A stretch of DNA of 64,000 nt from Clavelina lepadiformis (taxonomy: Eukaryota; Chordata; Ascidiacea; Aplousobranchia; Clavelinidae), in NCBI RefSeq assembly GCF_947623445.1, contig NC_135241.1, positions 23,500,501 through 23,564,500 of the forward strand. Reading direction: 5' to 3'. Below are positions 1-12,700 of this stretch, piece after piece; the stretch's first letter is position 1, and each line of letters begins with the position of its first letter. The notes under the pieces were generated by a model. The model was not told where the DNA came from, did no database searches, and was given only the letters and a program-made list of their open reading frames with translations. The translations under genes were made by a program, and so were the position numbers.

Positions 1-3000
1 TGCCAGAAAATGAGATGATTCAGAGCAGGAAAAGGGCTTGCTAGGTACAATAATAACCTGTCAATGAGAGCATCGCCATCAAGACCTTGCGGTGCAAAGA
101 AAGTCGCATCATTGACACAATAGAGAACGGTTTCAGCCAAATTAACCAGATCGTCACTGATTTGTATGGACCTTATCGAACCCTGCACAGTTTGAGTATC
201 AGTTCCTAGTTCTGGTAACATTTCCAGACATACAACAATCAAACATTCTGCATGGGATTTAGCTTTAATGAAATGGATTTGCTCTCACAAGTGTAGCCAT
301 AACTCAGACTTTAATAAAACACATCACTTTCATCTATCTAAAGATTTTGACGTTAGTAAAGATATGATAGAGTTAAGTTGTTGGTGGAATATAACTACCT
401 AAGCCATGAGCAGTGAGTACGCAACAAGTTAAGGAGATATATAACATTTTCCAATAGCATATCGGTAAATATATTCAAAAAAAAAGTTACTGATGTGTTC
501 GCTTGAGTAGGGGGGGCTGTGACGTCATGATCTTCGGCAGAAAATATCATTGAAGTGCTAGTCAAGGTTTGACCCCGCTTTTGTGATCGAGCACGAGCAA
601 CTCGCTCCATGACGAGCAACAACGCGAGACAGAGCTCGGTGCCGCTGTGTTCACTATCACTCTCTTTTGCCAGACTCTCCCCTGATTTCTGAAATAACAG
701 AACCGCATAACAAAAGCTTGCTTACGCCGTCTGTTTTATGTCTCGCCAAGTCTTCCGTTGTTAAATTTTTTTGTAGAAACCACTTTTAAATTAGCCAATA
801 ATAATGTTGGTATGATTACACAAGGTCTGTTAGTGTTGTAATAAATAGGTTGTATTACTACAGTGACTTAAATATATCTTGCAAAAACCTTAATATAGAT
901 GAGTGCACAGTCCAGCAGAGTGTTGAACGTAGACCACTGTTCGTAACAAAATGCAAGTTTGATAAAACGAACAACACTACTGAGAGTAACGCCATCAGTA
1001 CCTAAATGTAGGGAACAATGAAAACATACGCATGTCATTGTTAACTATGTTCGATGACGCGAGTATCATCTACGAAGAGCAGTATAAATAAGCACTTTCG
1101 TGATCATACCTTCACCAGCCATTTCAACCAAAGATTTATCATGGCGGACTCCAGCCAGGACAGAGTGGTCCGCACCGCTGGCCATGTAACTCTTATTTCC
1201 ACCGCCACCTTATTATTAATTCACAACTTTTTTGTAAGTCGATACCAGTACCATAATCATGTCATTACAGTAAAGACTATTGTCAAGACTATTTTAAAAT
1301 TATGACAGTTAATAGCAGTAAATCAGCTTAATTAATTGCAAACAGGTATCTCATTTAAAAACACAATTTGTAATCACGTTTTAAACAGCACGTTTCACTT
1401 AGGTCACATTTCACAAAAAAATTTGAAAAATGACACACATTACCTGAACATATCTCCATGAATAGCTACCTCAAAACAGGCTGTGATTTCTATGTATTAC
1501 AAACCTGCGATTATTTCCTTTCCTGCAAAGAAAAGCTCCGCCGTGACATCAACCATTTCAGCGTCTGATGAGGCCGGAGCATTCTGTAAAGTTCTTCGAT
1601 TCGAACTAGAAAGAGCTTCAAGAATTGCCAAGAACTGAGCCGCACCCCCTTCAAACATTTCGCTGAGTAACCTCTCCGACAACGTTCTTGGCCATGATAA
1701 CTATGACAGCACGGTACACGATTAATACTGGTTTTATTACTACCAAATGCTAAGTACAAAATGTAAACATTTGGATGAACTACTTTGGTTTGGGGCAAGC
1801 CGGCACTGAAAATAAACCTTTCACAGCAACAAAGTACTTGTTTAAACATAGAGTTTGCTTTTATCTTATACAGAAATACGTTAAACCTGAGAAGCTTCTT
1901 TTAAATTGTTTCTCATCTTTGGCCTCAAATAACCTTTTGGTTTTCTTCGGGTTTCATAAACGCTTCGTTTGAAAACCATAGATGCCATTTTCGCAGTCGC
2001 CTGTGAAACATTTGTTTGTTTCATCATAATAAGTCATGGTTTACCTTTCTTCAAAGATTCAAAAGCAAAAGAAGAAACGTTTTAAGGTTTATGTAGAATA
2101 TTTCACAAGATGAAGCTGAACAGTGACAACATTCCTTCAGAAAAATATCAACCTGTCTGAATATAAACGGGGTTTCAGGATTTTCCACACTATCACTCAG
2201 TTTCTCAAGTTCGCTCAATTCCTGAAGCTTGCTTAAACCACGACGAGCAAAAGCCTTAATAGGAAATATTTTCACAGTAAAATTATGTATATGATTAAAT
2301 CTATAATGATTCAAGATGTAGGCTGGCACAATTATTTCATAAACAGAAATGATAATAGTTAGAGAAGATGATGAACACATAATAAAAGTTACGATAACTA
2401 CGGTAAAGCAAATAAGAACAAAAACAGTATAAATATACATACAGAATACAGTGGTGGCTCACTAGCTAAAAGGACCCGTCAATTAACTTTGAGATGTCCA
2501 AGGTTGGTATTTAAAATTGATATTATTGATACTACAGAGGGATTTTGTCGAGACCAGTTAGGTTATTTTGCGTTGTCAGAAATACTGATTTATGGACAGT
2601 GACATTAATGCATGAGCTTCTATTGTTTATAAAAGTTCCATTTAAATGACTTGGTAGTTGTATTACTTTATTAGCTGCCAAAGTAACACGATCTCTTCAT
2701 CAACTTCTTTGCTAAAACCATTGATGTTCCAGACTTCTTTAACAAACATTAATAAATAATCAAAATTGCAGCCACGTCCTACCTCAGCGTGATGGCCAGC
2801 TTTGCAATCGTAATATGCCAGACATATCGCAGAATACAACGTCACCCTCCATGTCAAATACTTGACCCCGAGGAGAGGAATGGATGTCTCCAAACACATC
2901 GCAGCCCAGAGCAAAAACTCCAAAGCCTTAGTTACGAGACAAAACATAGTATTCCAGTCACACATGAAGGTAAACAATTGATCATGAATGATAAATGTGA

Positions 3001-3985
3001 GGAAATTATAATGAAATTTGTCAAAAGTTAAACAAGCTTTAAAAAAATGATTGAGAAGGTTTACCTTAGGTGAATTTCCAGAACACATTAACACCCTACA
3101 TATTCTATAAATAGTGATTGTGCAATTGTATACGATCCAGAAAAAAGACTCATAGCTCATAAGACATTGCATAAATGTCCGAATGCCATGAAGAATGCTT
3201 AGACATTGCGCTACTGACTCCAATGCCAGAAGATTAGGATCACGGAAGTGTATGCTGTTATATTCACACATGTACATCCCCTAAGGAAAATAAAAAGTTT
3301 AGGCTAAGACATCTTTTTCGTTAACTTATATTTTTCCATATAAAGAGCTTATTATAGGGAGTGAATCACAAAATGGCAATCCGATAAAGCGAAAATATTA
3401 GGTTAATTTTTGCTTCATTCAATGTTTAATAAAGTCTTCTTTAACGAGGTTACCAATAAAGCTTTGGATGTTAAAATGATGTCATCTTGAGATTGCTTCT
3501 CATCAAAGAAGATTTTTCTGTACTCATGGACATCATCACCTTGTGGTGCTTTTGCTTGGTATCTGGTCATAAGATACCTTTGATAACACTGACGATTTGC
3601 CACATCATTTGCACCATGCTCACGCAAGTAGTCGCCAACATCAACTAATTTTTTGTAAAAAAGATTGGTGGGAAGTCGAGGTTCAAATTTGTTCCAGATA
3701 TCAAAGAGCCAATTGGACCTAATCAACAAAGTAAATGATTGTTACAAGATGTGATGTAACAGTTATTAATAATAACAAAAAGAATGCAATAAAAATATTA
3801 TACCCCCTTGAAGATGCTTCGTCATTCTTTTTAGAAGATTTCGATTTTGAAAAATATGACAAAACTTCTTTTATTTCTTTTTCTGCAGCTGATACTACTG
3901 GATTGTTGCTATTTATGTCACCATAATAAGATGCATGCGGCATTCGAATGGTGGATAAAGCCACATTAGTTAGCGTCGAAGCCAT
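1..3985 (-). CDS. CFAP54: CFAP54 (cilia- and flagella-associated protein 54), N-terminal part, truncated by window edge
   Basis: CFAP54 is a large axonemal protein of the central apparatus of motile cilia. Ten exons on the minus strand keep one frame: 3804-3985 (ATG at 3985), 3454-3718, 3065-3280, 2783-2926, 2153-2254, 1887-2000, 1505-1700, 1110-1189, 491-688 and 281 to the left edge, about 592 codons. Stretches I recognise as typical of CFAP54 include FDIWNKFEPRLP, ALEFLLWAAMCLETSIPLL, YLTWRVTLYSAICLAYYDC, AFARRGLSKLQELSELEKL and the WPRTLSERLLSEMF segment. Family members are around 3000 residues, so most of the gene lies to the left of the window. The third exon starts at an acceptor just before GGGATGTAC. 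The 1110-1189 and leftmost exons are the least certain; they rest on phase matching. The family call comes from remembered sequence patterns, with no search run. Confidence 0.78.
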
Positions 3986-6900
3986 CGTGGAGCAGTGATT
4001 ATGCCAAACACAACTAAATGGATGAGTAGATAACCAACTACAGCCCAAATCCAAGCTGACATGCCACAACTCAAAACAGTGAGCAGCGAAACTACACCTT
4101 CAGGTGTTAACAACTTGTGCTAGATGACAATCACAGTGTCTAAGATCGAAAGCTTTTCTGTAAACAAATAAACCATTATAATGCATAATTCGCAGAAACT
4201 GGTAAGTCCAATAACATGCCACCAATATGTTGACTACAAGTTCATAAAATTCTTAGTTCCAAATTTGAGCACCTTCTATTCAACAATTTCATTTGTTCAT
4301 TACTTAAACGATCAATGAAGAATCAGCTTTGAATGACAAAACATATCATTCAACAGCTTATAAGTCATGTAATGGCAAATTGGTAATAACAGTAAAAACA
4401 AAATGCGTTCAAAAATTAACTGACATTATTCCCCAATAAGCAAAGTTTTTTAAGTAAACTTCCCCTTTTCCCCACACACATAATATTTCAAACCATTCAG
4501 TAGCATTTTTATGTCTCTTCTACACCACACACTTATATTTTAAGTGAATTTTCATCAGATTTTTAACTTCATGCAAAATAAACATCTAATTATTGAATGG
4601 AGATATTCTATCACTTTCTGTCCAAAGCTTAGTGATAGTCAAGCTGAAGTAATGAAGAAGATTCAGCGTTTATAAAAGCTATAATAATTAATTTTAAGAT
4701 ATGGTTCCAACCAACAAAGCAAGTTCCAGTTCTACCAAAAAAAGCATTTGGCATCAAAAAAATTCAAAAAGCATGAAACGTAATCATGGTAATGATTTGG
4801 ACATGGACATGATTTCACTCAGGTAAAGGGCATATGAATTCCTTTACACAAAAAAAACTAAAGTTAAAGACTTAAACTAGAAAAACTATCAAAAATATAT
4901 TTCCTAGTTCTTATTTCACAGCGGTTTAAATTTTACGCACTGGACTTGTTTGATATGATGTTTAGAGACGTGTTCAGCGAAGCATGCGATATAAAAAGGG
5001 TAAGAGTTTGCGTGATACTTGCAGCGCGTGTAACAAAAATTAATTCGGTTTATATTAACTGCTAGTCTATTTTCTAAACTTTGCTTAGAATGCAAGTCAA
5101 AATAACATTTATAACGCGCTGCAGATACCATGAAAACTTCTATGCATTTAACGTCATGCTGTATACGCTAACCACGTAACGTGACCTCATGTCGAACAAA
5201 ACTACCGGTAATGCTTAGGCTTCAAAGCGCTGTAAAATAAAAAGTAGGAAACCTATCTTCTTACTGTGTAAAGAAATTCCTATGCTACCCACCTAATGTC
5301 ATCTGGTTATGCTTTTCTGCACTTGACCCAGAAATCTTCTGAGTATTTCTAAGAGCTACTTTAAACTCTAGGGATTTCACTTTCAGAATAGCTAAATAAC
5401 TATTTCTGTTTGCGAATTGACTTTCATCACTGAAAAATTTCACCATATACCGCAAACTAGGCGAAAGTTTTTGAGTTATCAATTTTAGCGGCCGGTCATG
5501 AGTTAGTTTGTAGGCTACCACACATCATAACGTCTTTTGCCAAAACAACTTGTGCAACAAAACAGTAACATGTGGACAGGTCCACCTGCAAATCGTTTGA
5601 AGCTTAACGATCTCCATAGCTACGCGCAAGGTTGACACCTGGTGTTAAAATAGAAAAAGAAACTGCTATATAACTATAAGATTTATTTGATGATTTGATC
5701 TAGATGCAAGCATTTGCTTAAAAGTACCAATTTATTTTTCAAACAAAGTATATTCCTGTCTATTTATCTGTTTTACTTTAGACGCAAAATTTGCCACCAA
5801 TTTTAAATATTTGTTGATATGATCAATCTAATTTCTGTTTGAAGAATTTTTTATGATGTCATCTTCATTTTTACTGGGGGAATTGACCTCTCCATTTTGA
5901 AAAAAAATTGGGTGAAAATAGAATTAACGCTATTATGACAAACTCTTCAGCAGGCCACCAGGCCACCTGGCCACCTGGCCACAATCTACCCGCTCGTTCT
6001 CGTTCATCGCATTTTCATGCTTGCGACTCTTTATCGGCTGTAGGTTTTGCAATATTAGGTACTATGAAAACTTTAAATGTGTGTTGTTATAAAACAAAGC
6101 TCATAGCCAAACCAACAACATGAGCCCAAGCTCGGCGGCAGGTTGCTTGTCGTTCTGGTTATCATTTATCAAGCATTGTGAGATACTTTTCGACACCCAC
6201 TTCCAACCAAGTAGATCGAGCATTGCTGCTGTTGATACGGAATAACAGAAGTTTTCACCGTTTTTCGAGCTATATAGATAAATATTAACAAAAGAACCTT
6301 ACACAACTCATTATGATCTGAGTAAGGATATGGATACGGGTCTTACGGAATACAAGTTTAGTTTATCAAAAACTTGTCTGATCCTCACAAAAGTACAATC
6401 GGCGGGTTATACGGCGTTACAAAATCGTTTTAAGGTGTTTCAAGGTAATAGCAAACTATTGTACGTATTAGTAGCAGCAAAAGTCCAAAGCAAAGTAAAA
6501 TAAATTAGATAAGTTTTTCTTGTACTAGTAATTTATCAGAACAACACATTGGTGTATTCCTAAAAAAAGAATTGGGGTTTCGCTGTCAAACAAGAATGGT
6601 GTTGTATGGTATCCATATTTTTCTATCCAAATGTATATAAAAACGAAGATAAAACGGTAGAAAGAAAGAAAAAGTAAGAGATCGTAATCCCCCGTCAAAA
6701 AAAGTTGGGGTACGGCGATCCCCCTCTAATTGGAACAAAGTATAGTTTGCGGCTTGGTAATCACAACAATCTATAAATAGAATTTCTATGAAACAAAAAG
6801 ATTGATAGCGTTTTGTATAAAGAATCATAGACATCTAAGTTTGCATATGGATATTAATCGGTCCGAAATTCACCAGCAAACTTCCAGAAAGGCTGCGATT

Positions 6901-9723
6901 CAAAAAAATCCTTGAAAGAGTTTTAACATTGTATTATAAAGTTTGATATCTAGTCGCCAACTGTGCAGTATAAGCAAGTGTTTTAATCGTAGCCATGCAG
7001 AAACCAATTAGCAATGAACTAAAATCTGAATATTGAGTTTTTCCGGAGGAGGTTAAGCGGAAAGAACCACAGTAGGCTGTTTTGTTTTGGAAAAGATTAT
7101 GCGCGACAATGCGGCACCATTGTCTGAATGTATAAAAATAAAATTTAACAGGAATAAAAAGTTGTCTCAACCAACTTAAACAGATGTTGTCAAGACCTGT
7201 AGACGAGTCGTGCTTTTGTATGCTTGTTGAGACAGTAAGCTACACTATAGGTTATTAGTACCTTACTGTGTTGTATTGTATCGTTTATTAAGCCATTAAC
7301 TGTGCGGAGCGAAAGTTACAAAGCTAACCGTTGTAGGCCTAGTTACAGCACAATAATACCACATGTTATGATAGGCCCCTAGTTTGCACTCTCAACACGG
7401 AGAGATTTAAAATAAGACACTTATGAATTCTTGCAAAAATTCTGACATTTGAATTAGGCTAAATCATTTTAAAATCAAGTTTTTCAGTTTATTACCGCAA
7501 CATATGAACTATTGATCTTTTTATTGGTAGCTTAAAAAGTCAAACCTAGGCCTACTTATTTTAACGTCTATAAATTAAACTGTACAGCAAGAATAGGACT
7601 ATGCCTAGTGCTTAACCATAGTGACATAGTCATGATAGTGGAGTCTGGAATGTGCATGTATGCGTGAGACTTACGGTACCATGGTCGTGATGCATGGCGA
7701 ACTTTTTTAGGTTCAAACCGTTTTATGATAAACAAACAACTCAGAGTTAATTATTCAAACGTGCAGCTCATATCTTGTGAACTAGAAATTGGATAGCCAG
7801 TGTCTGTCATAACATCAAACTTTGTGTCTCTTCACACACATTTTTTAATCGAAAACTTCGATGCACGCATGGCATGGACATCAAAACAGCAAATATTGAG
7901 ACCCTCGACCATCCAAATGCAAAGAATTGAGATCTAAGTTGACTTATTTTTAGACTTAGGCCTATGGAGTATGCACCAGATTGATGAAAAATATGGTAGT
8001 TTTTAGCAAGAAATTGTTAACAGGAAAAATATGCACTCAAAACTTTTCCATCTTTGCATCAATTTATAATAAATAAGACAAGTTAGCATGTTTGAACGCT
8101 AGGTTATAATAAATATACAAAGAATTGAAGCTTCATTGCACAGCATCACACCAAAATTTGTGTTTTTGCACACATGATCTTTCATCAAAAACTGCCATAC
8201 TTTGCAGCTGGGAAGATCAGCATACATTGAAACCTTTGTTTATTCATTTATTGTCAGCTTGTTTTTTGCTTAATTGCCCTTGGATATTAAGATTAAATAT
8301 TGAAATTATTCTGTTATAATGTTATCTCCTTCGCGATACTGGAAAGTAAGGCACTTTTCGACGAGAGTTTTGGTAATAGAACACGGAGTTCCGTTTTCTT
8401 AAGGTAAATGTGAAACATTCGGGTGCAGCAAGCCCATCCCAAAAATCTTTAGGGTGCAGTTGCCTTGCTTTCCATTATGGCTCCTTAGCAGCACAAACTA
8501 TTATCATTTGTGTGTGTTCAGCTTCTCTGCAATCCTGCAATTTCATCCATAATAATTGTAATAACAGGAATTTTTTTGCAACTCATAGTAATGTCAGATT
8601 TAAAATCATGTAGAACTTGTTTATCTTAAAAATATAATTGTTATTGGTAGTATGAGTATGTTTTTAATGTAATAGATCCACATGTTCTAATCATTATGTT
8701 TGATCTGTTTTCACTGGTTACTCCATAGTTTTGTTTCAGGCTATAGAGTATAGAATATGAAACAATCGAAAGATTCTCTTTAAAGGTAAACTCTATTTAT
8801 CATGATTTCAGTCAAGGGTTTCAAGCTCAAGGGAATAAGATGGCCAGCTTTCTTTAGGATCAAAAGATAGTGGACCATTTTCACTGTTACCTATAAACAC
8901 TTATAATAAAATCCTAGACGTCTATTAATTCTTCATTCTCAATTTTATCCTTTAGTTTTGCCAAATCTGTAAGAGCTGTAGCTTATCGTGACATCATAAA
9001 AGGGTTGTGGTGAGAGTGACAATGACAACTAATAGTTAAACACTTGTTAAAGCAACTGTCCACAGCACGTAATGGAATCAATAAACTTGGTCCTCCAAAG
9101 ATTTATGCCAACATAAATTTTACATGAACATAATTTATTTAAAAAATATTTATGTACTTTGAAAATTTACACCAAAATCTACCTGAAAATTGCATTGGGA
9201 TTTTTGCCGTAGATCTTCGGTTTAAAGGTCGTAGAGTCCAGTTTAGTCCACAGTGAGTTAACGCAAAAATCACTGGATGCAAATAAACTATTTATGTAAA
9301 ATACTACATTTTTCCAGGCAGTAAAATAGAAAATGAGGCACAGGACTTGGGTGTGATACCCATATAATAATACCCACAAATATATACTATTAAAAAAAAC
9401 ATGTGAGTATTTAAAAAAATTTGATTAAGTTTGTAGTACTTGGTAATGTACGTTTGTAATACGTTTATTAATAATAGTCAGAATTGCGTTGAAAGCATTG
9501 GGTGTATACTTAGTCAAAGCAAATAGGATTTAGCAGCCACCAAATTTTTTCTTATTGTATTGGCAAATACTTTCATACAAATGCAGGTAGCCTGATCGGC
9601 GATATGTAAAAGAGTTATTTAAATTTAATAAGCCATGAATGAATTTTGTGGAATTGCTCCAATACAGGAAGTCAGTGGTCACGATTGATACGAACTACAC
9701 CACCTTAACTTACCCAAAGCAAC
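3986..9723. other. Intergenic region between divergent CFAP54 and IQSEC
   Basis: Divergent promoter interval between CFAP54 (minus) and the IQSEC gene (plus). It is AT-rich, and I see no exon chain with plausible splice sites. One open stretch at 5285-5521 (minus, 78 codons) ends close to a possible donor, but nothing in it is recognisable. A GGCCACCT-type short tandem repeat sits near 5950-5983. A truncated MITE lies at about 4812-5197 and is listed separately. Confidence 0.5.
4812..5197. mobile_element. Truncated MITE, same family as the element at 46.6 kb
   Basis: The left end matches the right terminal repeat of the element at 46558-47033 in inverted orientation: GATTTCACTCAGG, then a CATATGAATTCCTT block, then a CTAGTTCTTATTT block followed by a GCACTGGACTTGTT block. 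The interior also matches, including CTTTGCTT(A/G)G and GCGCTGCAGATA-like segments. At the right end only the inner part of the terminal repeat survives (CCACGTAACGTGACCTCATG region), so this copy is truncated near 5197. No target duplication is readable. Confidence 0.6.
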
Positions 9724-12700
9724 ATGGCTGCATCCGGAAGTAAGCGGGCACAAGACCTGCTTGCTCAACTGAAGGCAATTATAGAAGAACAAGAAACTAC
9801 CATTTCACAGCAACACATACAAATTACGACTCTTCAAAGTGAAGTTGAAAACCTCACCAAGACCCGAGATGCCTTACATCAGAAAGTTCAACAACTGGAA
9901 AAGACAATGTGAGGTTTTAATTCTGTGTGTATTTGAAAATTGGCAAATTAATTGCAATCTCTTTTTTTAGGAAAAAGTGATGAAGTCTGAGTGTAATAAT
10001 GTAATCCCTGCAGTAGTTGTCACAACTTTTCTCTGTTGTTTTTACTGTGTATATATAAAAGTGACAACAGCAACACTTGATGTTATGAGTTGAACAATGA
10101 ACCAGTTGCCTACTTAACATGCCTTGTTTTTCTGATATGTGGGCTTATTAACAGGAAGCACGCGATACCCCTGTTTTTCAAAAATGATTAGACCACCCAA
10201 TGCATTTGGAATAGATCATCTTGGCACAATGCAGAGATAGAATTGCATAAGTAATTACGTATAGCTCGATTTGCCTTTCACAAATAGGGAAGAAACTGTG
10301 GAAGTCTCTAAACTGCTTGCGTCTTGCAATTTGATTTCATTTAACCAAAACAACAATGCCAAACTCTAACTTATGTTGATTAGTGCGTGTTAAAATATTA
10401 AATGTGGGGTGCAATTAGCCTTAGATACAAGTTATCTTATGTGTATGTTATATGTACAAAAGAAATTATCATTGACATCATTGCTTCACTGCTTCCTACC
10501 ATGACTGCATGGGGTAGTAATACAGTCCATACGCATACGCTCATATGGTGAAAATAGCTCTCAATGCGGAAGTGATGTCATTTCCTTTTTCTCAAGAGTC
10601 TGCGTTACTAGAACAACAAAGTGACGACATTGTGCCTATGATGGTCATTCTGGTTATGTTTAAAGCAACCCAAATTTTTTCTGCAAAAGATGATAAAACA
10701 ATATCATTTGTTTCAATACATTGATAAACAACTTCATAGCATCAGTTTACCTTATAGTGTGTTTAGCACTGTGTGAAATATTACATCCGTTCTTGTATGT
10801 AATGCCAATTCTAACCCAACGTTATGAAACTTGCTTATAATTGTGATGATGTCACATCAAAGTATTTTAAATGCAGAAGCGAAGAAAAAGAAAAACATTC
10901 CCATAAAAAGCATCACAGAAGGAAAAGTTCATCGGAGAAGTCAAAGATAAATCAAACCTCTTCCGCACAAGCTTCAAATGGCCCAGGTGTGAATCGCAGC
11001 TGTGTTGTTACGCTTTGCGAATTAATTACGGTACTTTGCCCTTCCTTGCCAGCTCCATGCAAATGGCCAATTGCAGGACCTTGGGAACCTATTTTTCCAC
11101 TGCAATAGTGTTATTCAACATATATATGCTCTATATCTAGTCTATCGATGCATTCTGCAGTTTTTAAATAAACAAATGATATATTATAAATACACAAAAC
11201 TAACTTGACATGTGAATCGTTTTAGGTTCTTTATATATATAGCCCACTGTGATTATATTAAAGTTAAAATCGGAACTTGATATTTTAAATATTCTTTCGT
11301 TAGCTATTTTTAACGTAGAGCTGAGCTTTGTCACACCTGGAGATCTAGGTTTGCATAATGATGAATCATTGTATTCACTTAATCACATTTTTACTGATTA
11401 CAGTTCGCGCAGTCAATAGTATTTAGTGGTAATTTATTAGTTAACAATTACCCCGTGTTGCAGTGGATGAGATGGTACACACTAGGAACACGTCAATAGA
11501 TCGGTCAGGAAGCTTCCAACGTAAGCATCTCGAGGAGCAGGATGCAAGGCTGAGCCACTCTGATTCCTATGAACTCAGCTCAGACATAAGAGACAAGCAA
11601 GTGGAAGCCGTGAGGGTGGGTTTTACTCTTATATGACTCACCTGTACATTGTTGATTAAATTTATATGCTATATATATTCATGTATGTAATATGATGCAA
11701 TGTATTATATCTTTATAAACAAACTGCCCTTTTCAGCCTACTTGTAGGTTTCATATATATACTATGGTATTGCTGTAATTTGTTTCTTTGACAGACTAGT
11801 CTGTGTAATAACATATTTGTTATTGCTCTTTTTGAACCTCCTGTGTTGTGTTGATATATCACCATGTCTCAGTGGTGTGTGAGGCAATACCCACTGGTAG
11901 ATTTATGGTGCTTCCTGGTTGATTTACTTGCTGCTAACTATTTTCACTTTTACTTTTGCAACCACAAAGTACTTTATATGTAGCTGGCAGAATCATTAGC
12001 TTTATTCTGATGTCCAGTGCAAAGAGTAGTTGAGCTGTAATTTAGTTTACATATTTAGATTAAGCAGTAGGTATCGTACCATCATGCACACATATTTTGA
12101 GCGCTTGTCATATTAAAAACAAGTTTTTCTGGTCAGCAATTTTTGTTTTGGATGAAAACATTGGGTAGCTATAAAGGCAGCTATAAAGAATAATTACAAG
12201 GTGATGCGTAACAGGCTTGTGCATGATGAAACATCTAAAGTCATATACGTTTGCATGATAACTTCTGCGTCATCAGTGGTATTTCATTACAGCCAGCAAA
12301 GCTTATTCATAATTTGATTAATTTGCTTGTGCGTTGTCATTGAAGCTATTAAAGATTTGGTTGAGTAACTGTCAAAAAGTAGAAAGACGCTTGAACTTAC
12401 AGGCATCATGTCAACAGATTTTTGTAAAATCAGCAAATATTTAAGTGTTTGATCCTAAACTTTTTCCCATAGTTATTGCCAAGTTTAAAAAGACAAATCT
12501 CACTATTATGTAAGTTAGCTATGCTTAGTGTAGTTTACATAAGTATGTCAGAGCTAAGGTTTTTACAGTTTAGTTTGTATAATTAAGAGTCAGTTCTGGT
12601 AGATATAAACATACGTGAGATTACTGGGAAGTGTTGTTATGGCGAATACATCCATGTGGAATGACGCATAAAACAGCTGTTTATGGTTTCCAAGATATAT

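Noticed and set aside
3735..3926. Plus-strand open frame opposite the first CFAP54 exon
   Set aside because: Antisense shadow of the CFAP54 exon, with no splice context of its own.
5285..5521. 78-codon minus-strand open frame ending near a GTGGGT donor-like site
   Set aside because: No partner exon, no recognisable motif and no consistent acceptor; left as intergenic.
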